In this document: in pieces, positions 42,116 to 51,576 of the stretch
Numbering within the stretch: the first letter of the stretch is position 1
Layout: each line of letters opens with the position of its first letter
Assembly (NCBI GenBank): GCA_947492955.1
Contig: CANLOV010000007.1
Location: forward strand, 1-64,000
Length of the DNA: 64,000 bases
Direction of reading: 5' to 3'
Source: an uncultured Cellulophaga sp.
Lineage (GTDB): Bacteria; Bacteroidota; Bacteroidia; Flavobacteriales; Flavobacteriaceae
Program-made: the position numbers and the translations under genes
The notes under the pieces: model-generated
Seen by the model: only the letters and a program-made list of their open reading frames with translations
The model's database searches: none
What the model was told of the DNA's origin: nothing

Positions 42116-43924
42116 ATGAAAAAAATATGCTTACTAAGCCTTGTTTGTTTACTCATATGTTGCAGCAAAAAAGAAACAGAACCAGAAAACAGGCCACCAG
42201 GAGATTTTACCGTAATTACATCTGTTAATTTAGATGCGGTAACTATAAACTGGACGACAGCTTCAGATCCAGATGGTGATACTGTAAGTTACTCGGTTGA
42301 ATTAAATGGAAACAACATTCTTGCCAATAGTTCGGAAAGAACAATAAGTCAAAATGGATTAGATTATAACACCTCATATTCTGGTAAAGTAATAGCAAAA
42401 GATTCAGAGGGGTTATGTACCGAGAAAACATTTTCATTTACCACAAGTGAAGAACCAAACAACTCACCTATATCCGCTGTATTAAAAACGCCAGAAAATC
42501 AATTAAAAAGTGTCGTCTTACTACCAGAATTTACATGGGAGCAAGCCACAGATCCTGACGGAGATACTGTTATCTATGATGTTTATTTAGATACCTCTAC
42601 CGACCCTACCACACTTATTAGCTCGGAGCAAACTCCAATAACGCATACATCTACAACTAGTTTAGAATTAAATACTACATATTACTGGAAAGTAGTTGCA
42701 AAAGACAATCGTGGTGGAGAATCTACTAGTGAAATTTTTACATTTTCAACCAATGTTGCACCAGCAGTTCCTGTACTGGTTACCCCTGAAGACAATACTC
42801 AAAATCTTCCTCTTAAACCAAATCTGTCTTGGAATACTGTTTCAGATCCAGATAATGATGTGGTTACGTATGATGTTATTTTAGATACCAATGCAAACCC
42901 ATCAACCAAAATAGCAGAGGGCATATCGAGTACGAATTATACCATCTCTCAAAATCTTGAAAATGAAACCAGATACTATTGGAAAATCATTGCTTCGGAC
43001 GGTAAAGAAGGAGAAACGGAAAGCGAAGTACGTTCTTTTGTAACACGCGGTATGGCTAGTGCTACACAAGTTGTTGAATCTGCTGATTTTAATATTAGAT
43101 ATGGGCATACCTCAGTGGCGTTTAATAATAAAATGTGGGTAATTGCTGGTATTGGCTGTTGTGGAAACTCCTATAGCGATGTCTGGTCTAGTGATGATGG
43201 AGAGAATTGGACCTTGGTAACTGAAACTGCACCTTTTGGAAAACGATGGGAACACGCCTCTGTGATTTTTGATAACAAAATGTGGGTAATAGGTGGGCGA
43301 TCTGCTTTTAACGATGCAGGTCTTAAAAATGACGTATGGTATACCGAAGATGGAGAAAACTGGGTGGAAGCTACAGCCTCTGCGCAATTTACACCACGGT
43401 ACATTTCCCAAATTCTTAGTTACGATAATAAGTTGTTTTTAATTGGCGGGCAAGATGCATCATCTACTGCTGACAATGAAGTTTGGAGTAGTGAAGATGG
43501 TGTCACATGGACATTACTTCAAGACAATGCCAATTTTTGTTGTAGAGGCTTCAAGGCAACGGTATTTCAAAACAAAATGTGGTATATAGCAGGCTTTAGC
43601 AAAAATATTTATAGTTCTACCAATGGTATTACGTGGAGTTTAGTTACAGCTGAGGCAGAATTTGATGTGCGTGTTTTGCACTCTACTGTGGTATTTAATA
43701 ATAGGCTATGGCTAATAGCAGGACGTAGAGAAAATAGTAGCAGAACAAATGATGCATGGTATAGTGATGACGGTGTTAATTGGATCCAAGCAAATTCCAA
43801 TCTAGGGTTTGGTGCTCGCTCTTCCCATACATCTGTAGTATTCAATAATAAAATCTGGGTTATTGCTGGTGATAATAATGGTACAGCAGCTTATAATGAC
43901 GTGTGGACAATAGAACAAAACTAA
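42116..43924 (+). CDS. Lipoprotein with fibronectin III domains and kelch-like propeller
   Basis: A 602-residue lipoprotein; the lipid Cys is C15 or C16 (SLVCLLICC). Three Fn3-type domains follow (about 28-110, 118-215, 218-310), each with a WxxxxDPDGDxVxYDV core and a YYWKVVAKD strand. The C-terminal half (about 325-600) is a beta-propeller with repeats of the form WVIAGIGC, DVWSSDDGENWTLV, RWEHASVIFDNKMWVIGG, as in kelch/galactose oxidase-like domains. The start could also be ATG 42107. It is downstream of the shared motif and is likely a target of the neighbouring two-component system. Function is probably binding at the cell surface. Confidence 0.83.
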   Translation: MKKICLLSLVCLLICCSKKETEPENRPPGDFTVITSVNLDAVTINWTTASDPDGDTVSYSVELNGNNILANSSERTISQNGLDYNTSYSGKVIAKDSEGLCTEKTFSFTTSEEPNNSPISAVLKTPENQLKSVVLLPEFTWEQATDPDGDTVIYDVYLDTSTDPTTLISSEQTPITHTSTTSLELNTTYYWKVVAKDNRGGESTSEIFTFSTNVAPAVPVLVTPEDNTQNLPLKPNLSWNTVSDPDNDVVTYDVILDTNANPSTKIAEGISSTNYTISQNLENETRYYWKIIASDGKEGETESEVRSFVTRGMASATQVVESADFNIRYGHTSVAFNNKMWVIAGIGCCGNSYSDVWSSDDGENWTLVTETAPFGKRWEHASVIFDNKMWVIGGRSAFNDAGLKNDVWYTEDGENWVEATASAQFTPRYISQILSYDNKLFLIGGQDASSTADNEVWSSEDGVTWTLLQDNANFCCRGFKATVFQNKMWYIAGFSKNIYSSTNGITWSLVTAEAEFDVRVLHSTVVFNNRLWLIAGRRENSSRTNDAWYSDDGVNWIQANSNLGFGARSSHTSVVFNNKIWVIAGDNNGTAAYNDVWTIEQN

Positions 43925-43931
43925 TAAGGCA

Positions 43932-45710
43932 ATGAAAAAAAGTAATATAGCTATCATGATAGGCATCTTTGCATGCCTATCATGCTCAAAAAAAGAAGCA
44001 ATTACAATAGCTACAGAACCAAAAATAATTGTTGAAGAAAACGATGAAACAGCAAATAATGCGACACCCTTAAAAGCAGAAATTGTTTCGCCCAGAAATG
44101 ATGAAGTCGTGCAGCAATTTTTGGAGGTCACGCTTAGCTGGAAAGGCAACGATCCAGACGAAAACGATACTTTAAAATACACCTTGTTATTTGGCCAAGA
44201 CCCTACTGCTTTAGAGGCTTTAGCCACAGAAATTGAAGTAGGAAATTTCATTTTAGAACGCCTAATAACAGGAGAAACTTACTTCTGGCAAATACAAGCA
44301 ACGGATGAAGAAGGCGCCACAAGTTTATCGGATCTAAGTAGTTTTACCGTGTATGAAAAAATATTTGATGGGGATTTTAATATGAACAACCAAAGTAAAA
44401 TAGATGAATTTATTACTGAAGGTTACACACGTATTACAGGAGATATATCAATATTTAGTACTGATATAGATATCTCTGGAATTACTTCATTAAATAAAAT
44501 AGAAGGTAATTTAATAATAAGTGATACAAACTTATTTACGCTAACGGGTCTAGAAAATTTAATTACAATTGAAGAAGGTTTTTTTCTTTTAAATAACACT
44601 GTATTACAAGATATAAGTGCATTAAATAATGTTACAAATATTAAAGCTGGCTTTAATATTAATAATAATCCAGTTTTAACAACATTAGGAGAGTTAACTA
44701 CTAGTACATCGCTTAATGAGCTTAGTATTGAAAATAATACGGCCTTATCCGATATTACAGCACTTAAAAACCTTGAAAAAGTAATCGGAAGTGTATGGGT
44801 TGCTCAAAATTCTAGCTTAAGAGATTTAAAAGGATTAGAAAATTTAACTGAAATCACGGATGGTTTATCCATAAACAATAATACTAATCTAAATAATTTA
44901 GAAGGTCTAAACAATTTGAGTCTAATAGGTGAATCTTTAAATATTGAAGAAAATAATATTTTATCTCTCCAAGGTCTGGAGAGTTTAAAACTAATAAGTG
45001 GCTCGTTATATATTTATGGCAATAGTAAGTTAGAACATATTGAAAATTTAATAAATCTAGAAACAGTAGGTAGGTCGTTTACAGTAAGTCAAAATTTAGA
45101 TTTAAAAAATATTAAAGGTCTAAATACTCTAAAAAGTATCAAAGAATTACGAATTTCATCAAACCCATCATTGGTAAGTATAGATAGCTTTTATAACCTA
45201 TTAACAAACGAAACCATATCTATAGGTACAAATGATTTATTACAAAGTATAAAAGGTTTTAATGCGCTAGAAAATAATACGGCTTTAAGTATTAGAAGAA
45301 ATATACGTTTAACAACTATAGATAGCTTTAATAAGCTTTTAACTACAGATGACATTAAATTAGAAAAAAATAGTAAGCTAGAAACTTTCGAATTAATAAG
45401 CTTAAATCAAACGAATAAATTATCAATAACTGAAAATTTTGTACTCAAAACAATTCGTTTAAACAAACTACATAAAGTTACAGATTATATAGTTATTCAC
45501 CATAATAAAAAATTAGAATCTGTTGGTGAATTTGAATCGCTACAACATATAGAAAACTCTTTTGAAATTACATCTAATGGTATTAAAAATTATTGTGGGT
45601 TAGTTAGTTATGCAAAAAATGCCACTACTGATAAAAAAGAAATAATTGTTACTGATAATATTTATAACCCCAGTACAAAAATGATTGCCGAAGGAGTGTG
45701 TAAAATTTAA
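43932..45710 (+). CDS. Lipoprotein with Fn3-like domain and receptor L-domain repeats
   Basis: A 592-residue lipoprotein with lipid Cys C18 (ACLSC) followed by an acidic region. One Fn3/cadherin-like domain (about 45-140) ends in YFWQIQATDEEG. The remainder (about 150-580) consists of irregular leucine-rich, receptor L-domain-like beta-helix repeats (ITSLNKIEGNLIISDTNLF, LRDLKGLENLTEITDG, LQGLESLKLISGSLYIYGN). The same repeat type forms the N-terminal part of the giant T9SS protein at 19.9-23.6 kb. It starts 7 bp after the propeller lipoprotein and is surely in its operon. Confidence 0.83.
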   Translation: MKKSNIAIMIGIFACLSCSKKEAITIATEPKIIVEENDETANNATPLKAEIVSPRNDEVVQQFLEVTLSWKGNDPDENDTLKYTLLFGQDPTALEALATEIEVGNFILERLITGETYFWQIQATDEEGATSLSDLSSFTVYEKIFDGDFNMNNQSKIDEFITEGYTRITGDISIFSTDIDISGITSLNKIEGNLIISDTNLFTLTGLENLITIEEGFFLLNNTVLQDISALNNVTNIKAGFNINNNPVLTTLGELTTSTSLNELSIENNTALSDITALKNLEKVIGSVWVAQNSSLRDLKGLENLTEITDGLSINNNTNLNNLEGLNNLSLIGESLNIEENNILSLQGLESLKLISGSLYIYGNSKLEHIENLINLETVGRSFTVSQNLDLKNIKGLNTLKSIKELRISSNPSLVSIDSFYNLLTNETISIGTNDLLQSIKGFNALENNTALSIRRNIRLTTIDSFNKLLTTDDIKLEKNSKLETFELISLNQTNKLSITENFVLKTIRLNKLHKVTDYIVIHHNKKLESVGEFESLQHIENSFEITSNGIKNYCGLVSYAKNATTDKKEIIVTDNIYNPSTKMIAEGVCKI

Positions 45711-45762
45711 AACACTATATGTAACAATCAATTGAAATTATAATAAACATAAAATTAAAAAA

Positions 45763-46185
45763 ATGATAAAAAAAATAATTTTAACAAGCCTAATAATAAT
45801 TCTAGGGTTACAAACAAACATGGCTCAGCAAGGTAAAATAAATAAAATTAGAAGTGCTCCTTTACACTCTGGGGAATCTAGGACTTACACATCTGATTAT
45901 AAAACTATAGTAAAATATGCTAGAGAAGCTGTTACGGAAGCCGGATTAAGCATTGAATCATCAGAAAAATTAAATGATGAAACTTATATGATTATTGGTA
46001 AAGCTAAAGTATCTGCATGGAGTTGGGGAGAATTAGTTAGAGTGGTTTTAATTAATGATAATGAAAAAGTAACGGTGAGAGTTTATACCAAAAAGGCTGT
46101 AAAAATAAATATTACTGCAAAAGGCAATTACACACAAACTATTTTATCTAATATAGAGGCTAAAATAGATTTTGAAAGTGACTAA
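45763..46185 (+). CDS. Small secreted protein, DUF3568-like
   Basis: A 140-residue exported protein; the signal peptide ends at MAQQ (residue 22). The mature part has SDYKTIVKYAREAVTEAGLSIESSEKLNDETYMIIGKAK, then VRVVLINDNEKVTVRVYTKKAV, an alpha-beta-beta pattern like the small DUF3568-type domain of periplasmic or lipoprotein proteins. The family call is by pattern and weak. It is the last gene of the 42-46 kb unit, before a strong terminator. Confidence 0.65.
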   Translation: MIKKIILTSLIIILGLQTNMAQQGKINKIRSAPLHSGESRTYTSDYKTIVKYAREAVTEAGLSIESSEKLNDETYMIIGKAKVSAWSWGELVRVVLINDNEKVTVRVYTKKAVKINITAKGNYTQTILSNIEAKIDFESD

Positions 46186-46196
46186 TTAATACTAAA

Positions 46197-46228
46197 AAAA
46201 TATCGTGGAGTAAACTCCACGATATTTT
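46197..46228. terminator. Bidirectional hairpin terminator
   Basis: A perfect 15-bp stem (46197-46211 with 46214-46228, core ATCGTGGAGT) around a very tight loop, with A-run before and T-run after. It separates the converging module genes and the GH15 gene. Confidence 0.85.
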
Positions 46229-46266
46229 AATATTTACATATTTAGTTTGGTGCTCTTTTTTACATG

Positions 46267-46320
46267 ATTTATCGCATAGACTCTAATATAGCCTCATCAT
46301 TTGCTTTATTAGAAAAATTA
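46267..46320. repeat. 54-bp direct repeat, right copy (inside GH15 3' end)
   Basis: Exact match to 39236-39289. This copy is the functional 3' end of the GH15 gene plus two bases beyond its stop. The two copies have the same orientation and enclose about 6.98 kb. Confidence 0.85.
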
Positions 46321-48068
46321 ATTGCACATTCTATTAATGCTAAATGAGAATATGCCTGTGGGAAGTTACCTAATAGCCTTTTAGTCTTAAAATCAATATC
46401 TTCACTAAATAAACCTAAATGATTACTGTAAGTAAGTAATTGTTCAAAATGCTGTATAGCTTTTTCCTCTTCCCCTATTTTAAATAGGCTATTAATAAAC
46501 CAAAAAGTACAAATAGTAAATGATGATGATGGCAATCCAAAATCATCTTCATTCTTATAACGGTACAATAATCCATCGTTACTTAATTCTTTTTCAATAG
46601 CTTTAACGGTACCAACAAACTTTGGGTCTTTGGCATCAATAAAACCATAAGACTCCATTAGCAATACAGATGCATCTAAGTATGGAGAATCGTATGATTG
46701 TGTAAAGGCTTGTTTTTCATCATTCCAAGCATTATCATGAATATCTTTACGTATTTCTTCTTCTATAGGTTTCCATTTGTCAATTTTGTGTTTTTTACCT
46801 AAAATTTCGGCTACTTTTATAGCTCTATCTATGGCTACCCAACATAAAACTTTAGAGAAAGTAAAATGACGATCTTCGGTTCTAAATTCCCAAATACCTT
46901 TATCCGCTTCTTTCCAATGTTTTTCTACAATCCAAACAATACCTTTAGTAATGGTCCATAATTCTTCTCCATTATCTATATCATTGCTAAATTTCATTAG
47001 TTGCTCATAGATAACATCCATAAGAATACCATAGATATCATTCTGTTTTTGCTTGTAAGCAGCATTACCAATACGTACAGGTTTAGACCCTTTATAACCG
47101 CTTAAATGCTCTAAAGTCTCTTCTGTTAATTTCTTTTCTTTATTAATACCATACATAATTTGTAGCTTCTCATCCTTATCAGGAATAAGATCTATGATAA
47201 ACTGTAAATAACGTTTAGCTACATTTTTATGTCCTAATTCTGAAACCACTTTTATAACCATAGAGGCATCTCTGATCCAACAAAAACGGTAATCCCAATT
47301 ACGAACTTCACCTATAGTCTCTGGTAAAGAAGTTGTTGCTGCTGCTAATACAGCTCCTGTTTTATTATAACTTAACAATTTAAGAGTTATAGCACTACGT
47401 ATAATTTGTTCGTTAAATCGTTTGTAGGTTGCCGTACGTTCTACCCAATTTAGCCAGTATAATTTAGTTCTTTCTAACTCTAAATGTATTTTCTCTGTAG
47501 TTGGTAAAAATATTTTTTCGTTATACCCCAAAAGAAAATATCCGTTTTCAGATAGTGTAATTTCTTCGCCGTTTAATACTTTTTCTTTATCAAAAGAGGT
47601 GTACAAGAAAATAGTATCAAACTTAACCTCGTGTGTAAGACTTGCTATAAAGTCTGGTTTTATATACGATGTTGTTTTTCCTTGTGCATATTCTAGTTTT
47701 GGGTCATAAGCAACTCTAAATTTAGGAGTTCCAGAAATGTATTTTATATATCTAATAATTTCTGGCGGAGCATGGTAGTCATCAACATTTTTATAATATC
47801 TAGGCATAAAATCGTGCAACTCAAAACAATGTTCTCCAGAAGTGTAAGTAGTTACAAGAATAGCTGTTTTTGGTTCGTATTGTTGCTTTATATAATAACT
47901 ATCTTCTACTAAAACAGAAAAACTACCTCCTATTTTATCATCTAAAATCTTAGCAAATACAGAAGACGAATCAAATTCTGGTAAACAACACCAATCTATT
48001 GATCCTGTTTTAGAAATTAATGCTGCACTCCTACAATTTCCTATAATTCCATAGTCTAAATTATCCAT
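46269..48068 (-). CDS. GH15 family glycoside hydrolase (trehalase or glucoamylase type)
   Basis: A 599-residue cytoplasmic enzyme without a signal peptide. The N-terminal beta-domain starts with YGIIGNCRSAALISKTGSIDWCCLPEFDSSSVFAKILD. The (alpha/alpha)6 domain has NWDYRFCWIRDASMV, the conserved catalytic-site segment, and ends with GLFSEDIDF and RLLGNFPQAYSHLALIECA. These segments are typical of the bacterial GH15 group that includes inverting trehalases and glucoamylases. It is divergent from the trehalose-phosphate synthase gene 103 bp away, which favours trehalose as substrate. Substrate assignment is contextual. Confidence 0.88.
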   Translation of the reverse strand: MDNLDYGIIGNCRSAALISKTGSIDWCCLPEFDSSSVFAKILDDKIGGSFSVLVEDSYYIKQQYEPKTAILVTTYTSGEHCFELHDFMPRYYKNVDDYHAPPEIIRYIKYISGTPKFRVAYDPKLEYAQGKTTSYIKPDFIASLTHEVKFDTIFLYTSFDKEKVLNGEEITLSENGYFLLGYNEKIFLPTTEKIHLELERTKLYWLNWVERTATYKRFNEQIIRSAITLKLLSYNKTGAVLAAATTSLPETIGEVRNWDYRFCWIRDASMVIKVVSELGHKNVAKRYLQFIIDLIPDKDEKLQIMYGINKEKKLTEETLEHLSGYKGSKPVRIGNAAYKQKQNDIYGILMDVIYEQLMKFSNDIDNGEELWTITKGIVWIVEKHWKEADKGIWEFRTEDRHFTFSKVLCWVAIDRAIKVAEILGKKHKIDKWKPIEEEIRKDIHDNAWNDEKQAFTQSYDSPYLDASVLLMESYGFIDAKDPKFVGTVKAIEKELSNDGLLYRYKNEDDFGLPSSSFTICTFWFINSLFKIGEEEKAIQHFEQLLTYSNHLGLFSEDIDFKTKRLLGNFPQAYSHLALIECAINFSNKANDEAILESMR

Positions 48069-48171
48069 ATAATAAATCGGTATTTAAATCTTCGTATATA
48101 ATTGGTTTTACTCCTTATTTTATCGAAATTTAGGAAAAATTAATACGAACCAAATCAAAAAAAAGTATTTA

Positions 48172-50379
48172 ATGGGCAAAACTATCATAATCTCAAATAG
48201 ACTACCTGTACAATTACAAATTCATAATAATGATATTACTGCAATACCAAGTGTAGGAGGTTTAGCAACAGGAATGAAATCTGTGCATTCTGGTAGTGAT
48301 AGTTTATGGATTGGTTGGAGTGGTCTAACAGACGAAGAAATACCAGAGGGAATTGCTCCGAAAATTGATGCTGCCTTAGCAGAACATAATTGTTCAAAAG
48401 TAAATTTAACAGCATACGAAGAAGAAGGCTTCTATTATGGTTTTAGTAATAGAACTATTTGGCCTTTGTTTCATTATTTTTTAGAGTATTCTGAGTTTGA
48501 ATTGGAGAATTGGAATACATATAAAGCTGTTAATCAAAAATTTGCCGATGCAATTATAGAAAAAGCTAATGAAAATGATACTATTTGGGTACACGATTAC
48601 CAATTAATGTTAGTGCCACAAATGGTTAAAGATAAGCTACCAAATATAGCTATAGGCTTCTTTTTACATATCCCCTTTCCTTCTTACGAGATATTTAGAA
48701 CACTACCATGGAGAGAAGAAATGCTTAGAGGTGTTTTAGGAGCAGATTTGATAGGTTTTCATACCTATGATTATGAAAGACACTTTTTAAGTTCTGTTAG
48801 AAGGCTATTATCTTTAGAAGTTAGTTTTAACGATATACATATAGACCATAGAGTTATTAAAGTAGATTCCTTTCCTATGGGAATAGATTATAATAAGTTT
48901 CACGAAGCAGCAAAGAAACATAATGCATTAGCAATTAGTGATCGTACAGATTTTCAAAAAAGAATAGATGAACACAAAAAATCTGATCCTGATAGTAAAT
49001 TAATATTATCTATAGACAGGCTAGATTATACCAAAGGTATAGCCAAACGATTAAATGCTTTCGAATATTTTTTAAATAAGTTTCCAGAGTATAAAGAAAA
49101 AGTAAGGTTAATAATTTTAGCAGTACCCTCTAGATCCAATGTACCACAATACCAACTTCTTAAAAAGGAAATAGATGAGCTTGTAGGGCGTATTAACGGA
49201 GAATTCTCTACTATAAATTGGACACCCATTTGGTATTTCTATAGATCATTACCGTTTAAAAACTTAATAGATTTATATACTTCTAGTGATATTGCTTGGC
49301 TAACTCCTTTAAGAGACGGAATGAATTTAGTAGCGAAAGAATATGTAGCAACAAGAACAGATAAAACAGGAGTACTTATATTGAGTGAAATGGCGGGTTC
49401 TGCATATGAAATGAACGAGGCTTTGCTGATTAACCCAAATAACTTTGAAGAACAGGCAGAAACATTAAAAAAGGCTATAAATATGCCTTTAAAAGAACAA
49501 AAAGCACGTAACATGTTTTTACAAAACAGGTTATCTAGATATAATGTAGAAGTTTGGGCACAAGAATTTATGCAGGCTTTACATAGCCAAGTAGAAAATA
49601 ACCAAGAAGTAGTTTCTAGAAAAATTAATGACGATATCATTAAAGAGATTACAAAAAACCTTGACAAAGCTAAAAAACGACTTATTTTCTTAGATTATGA
49701 CGGTACACTAGCCGATTTTAAAAACGACCCTCAAAAGGCTTCTCCTGATGAAGAATTATATGATTTATTAGATAAAATTCACCATCAAAAAGACACTATA
49801 TTATTTTTAATTAGTGGTAGAGATAAGCAAACCTTTTCTAAATGGTTTTTACACAAAAAATATAATATGATTACTGAGCATGGAGTTTGGATTTCTAGAA
49901 ATGGAGAAGAATTTAGCCTTTTAGAAAAAGTAAAGAACGATTGGATGGAGAAAATACTGCCTGTATTAGAATCCTTTGTAGACAGAACACCAGGGAGTTT
50001 TATTGAAAAGAAAAATTACTCCTTAGCATGGCATTATAGAAATACTGATCCAGATTTTGGACAAAAGAGGGCTACAGAACTTAATACCGTACTTACCAGT
50101 TTAACAAGTAACGATAGCATTAGTGTCTTAGATGGTAATAAAGTAATGGAAGTAAAAAGTAGTAATGTAAATAAAGGAAGAGCCTCTGTTCGTATGTTAG
50201 GAGAAGATAACTACGATTTTGTATTTGCTATTGGGGATGATTGGACCGATGAATATATGTTCCAAGAACTTCCAGAAACTACAGTAACGGTAAAAGTGGG
50301 CATACAAAAAACAAGTGCTAAATACTTTGTAGAAAACACAAAAAAAGTAAGAGAACTATTAAAAATATTTACTGATTAA
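48172..50379 (+). CDS. Bifunctional trehalose-6-phosphate synthase/phosphatase
   Basis: A 735-residue fusion. Residues 1-470 form the GT20 synthase (OtsA): IISNRLPVQL, GGLATGMKSV, WIGWSG, VHDYQLMLVPQMV, FFLHIPFPSYE, SIDRLDYTKGI and LRDGMNLVAKEYVA. Residues about 495-735 form the HAD-type phosphatase (OtsB) with the nucleophile D508 in FLDYDGTLADF, SGRDKQTF and IGDDWTDEYMF. It makes trehalose from UDP-glucose and glucose-6-phosphate without releasing the phosphate intermediate. It shares the locus with a GH15 hydrolase and an MFS transporter. Confidence 0.95.
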   Translation: MGKTIIISNRLPVQLQIHNNDITAIPSVGGLATGMKSVHSGSDSLWIGWSGLTDEEIPEGIAPKIDAALAEHNCSKVNLTAYEEEGFYYGFSNRTIWPLFHYFLEYSEFELENWNTYKAVNQKFADAIIEKANENDTIWVHDYQLMLVPQMVKDKLPNIAIGFFLHIPFPSYEIFRTLPWREEMLRGVLGADLIGFHTYDYERHFLSSVRRLLSLEVSFNDIHIDHRVIKVDSFPMGIDYNKFHEAAKKHNALAISDRTDFQKRIDEHKKSDPDSKLILSIDRLDYTKGIAKRLNAFEYFLNKFPEYKEKVRLIILAVPSRSNVPQYQLLKKEIDELVGRINGEFSTINWTPIWYFYRSLPFKNLIDLYTSSDIAWLTPLRDGMNLVAKEYVATRTDKTGVLILSEMAGSAYEMNEALLINPNNFEEQAETLKKAINMPLKEQKARNMFLQNRLSRYNVEVWAQEFMQALHSQVENNQEVVSRKINDDIIKEITKNLDKAKKRLIFLDYDGTLADFKNDPQKASPDEELYDLLDKIHHQKDTILFLISGRDKQTFSKWFLHKKYNMITEHGVWISRNGEEFSLLEKVKNDWMEKILPVLESFVDRTPGSFIEKKNYSLAWHYRNTDPDFGQKRATELNTVLTSLTSNDSISVLDGNKVMEVKSSNVNKGRASVRMLGEDNYDFVFAIGDDWTDEYMFQELPETTVTVKVGIQKTSAKYFVENTKKVRELLKIFTD

Positions 50380-51542
50380 TGAGTAAAAAACCAAAAATAT
50401 ACATTTTGCCAACCATAATTATTGCACAGTTTTTCTGTACATCTTTATGGTTTGCTGGTAATACTGTTATTGGTGATTTGCCTTTATCGTTAAATATAAG
50501 TGATAGTGTTGGTTATTTGCTTTCTTCTGTTCAATTAGGATTTATTTTTGGAACATTAGTATTTGCTATGCTTATGATTGCAGATAGATACAAGCCCTCA
50601 GTGGTGTTTATGATATCTGCTTTATTAGGTAGTATTTGTAATTTAGTGGTTTTAAAAAGTAATGCTTCCTTAACTACATTATTATTAGCTCGTTTTGCAA
50701 CGGGATTCTTTTTGGCAGGCATATACCCAGTAGGAATGAAAATTGCTGCCGATTATTATAAAAAAGGACTAGGAAAAGCTTTAGGTTTTTTAGTTGGGGC
50801 TCTGGTTTTAGGAACAGCTCTCCCCCATTTTATTAAAGGACTAAACTATGGAAACTACACTACTATTATAAAAACAACATCTCTTTTAGCTATACTTGGA
50901 GGTGCACTAGTTTATTTTCTAATTCCTAATGGACCGTATAGGCAAAAAAGTAAAAAACTACAATTACAAGCGGGTATTAGGCTATTTAAAATTAAAGAAT
51001 TTAAAAAAGCTGCTTTCGGATATTTTGGACACATGTGGGAACTCTATGCGTTTTGGGCTTTTATTCCATTTGTACTAAAAGCCTATAAAAACAATAGCAA
51101 TGTCCTGTTTTCTATTCCGTTTTGGTCTTTTACTATTATTGCAGTAGGATTTGTAGCTTGTATTATTGGGGGCTATTTTTCAGAATATATAGGAAGTAAA
51201 AAAGTAGCCTTAGTATCACTTAGTATATCTGGTATATGCTGCCTTATATCTCCGCTGTTATTTCATTTGCCTTTCTTTTATTTTATAGGCATATGGTGTA
51301 TTTGGGGTATGGCAGTAATAGCAGACTCGCCCCAATTTTCTACTTTAGTTGCTTCTACTATTTCTCCAAAATTAAAAGGTACGGCACTTACACTTGTTAA
51401 TTGTATTGGTTTTACAATTAGCATTATTAGCATTCAATTAATATCTTTTTTATCAACCAAAATACCATATAATTACCTTTATGTAGTGCTGTCTTTAGGC
51501 CCCATAATAGGTATTGTAAATCTTGTTCTAAAAAAGAAATAA
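50379..51542 (+). CDS. MFS transporter
   Basis: A 387-residue membrane protein with about 12 hydrophobic helices. The first helix region has AQFFCTSLWFAGNTVIG, and the motif-A-like loop is ADRYKPS. The start overlaps the synthase/phosphatase stop by one base (TAATG), so the two are translationally coupled. It may move trehalose, its precursors or another small solute; the substrate cannot be read from the sequence. Confidence 0.85.
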   Translation: MSKKPKIYILPTIIIAQFFCTSLWFAGNTVIGDLPLSLNISDSVGYLLSSVQLGFIFGTLVFAMLMIADRYKPSVVFMISALLGSICNLVVLKSNASLTTLLLARFATGFFLAGIYPVGMKIAADYYKKGLGKALGFLVGALVLGTALPHFIKGLNYGNYTTIIKTTSLLAILGGALVYFLIPNGPYRQKSKKLQLQAGIRLFKIKEFKKAAFGYFGHMWELYAFWAFIPFVLKAYKNNSNVLFSIPFWSFTIIAVGFVACIIGGYFSEYIGSKKVALVSLSISGICCLISPLLFHLPFFYFIGIWCIWGMAVIADSPQFSTLVASTISPKLKGTALTLVNCIGFTISIISIQLISFLSTKIPYNYLYVVLSLGPIIGIVNLVLKKK

Positions 51543-51576
51543 TACTAAATATTATCTTAAAAAATAAAACAGTACT

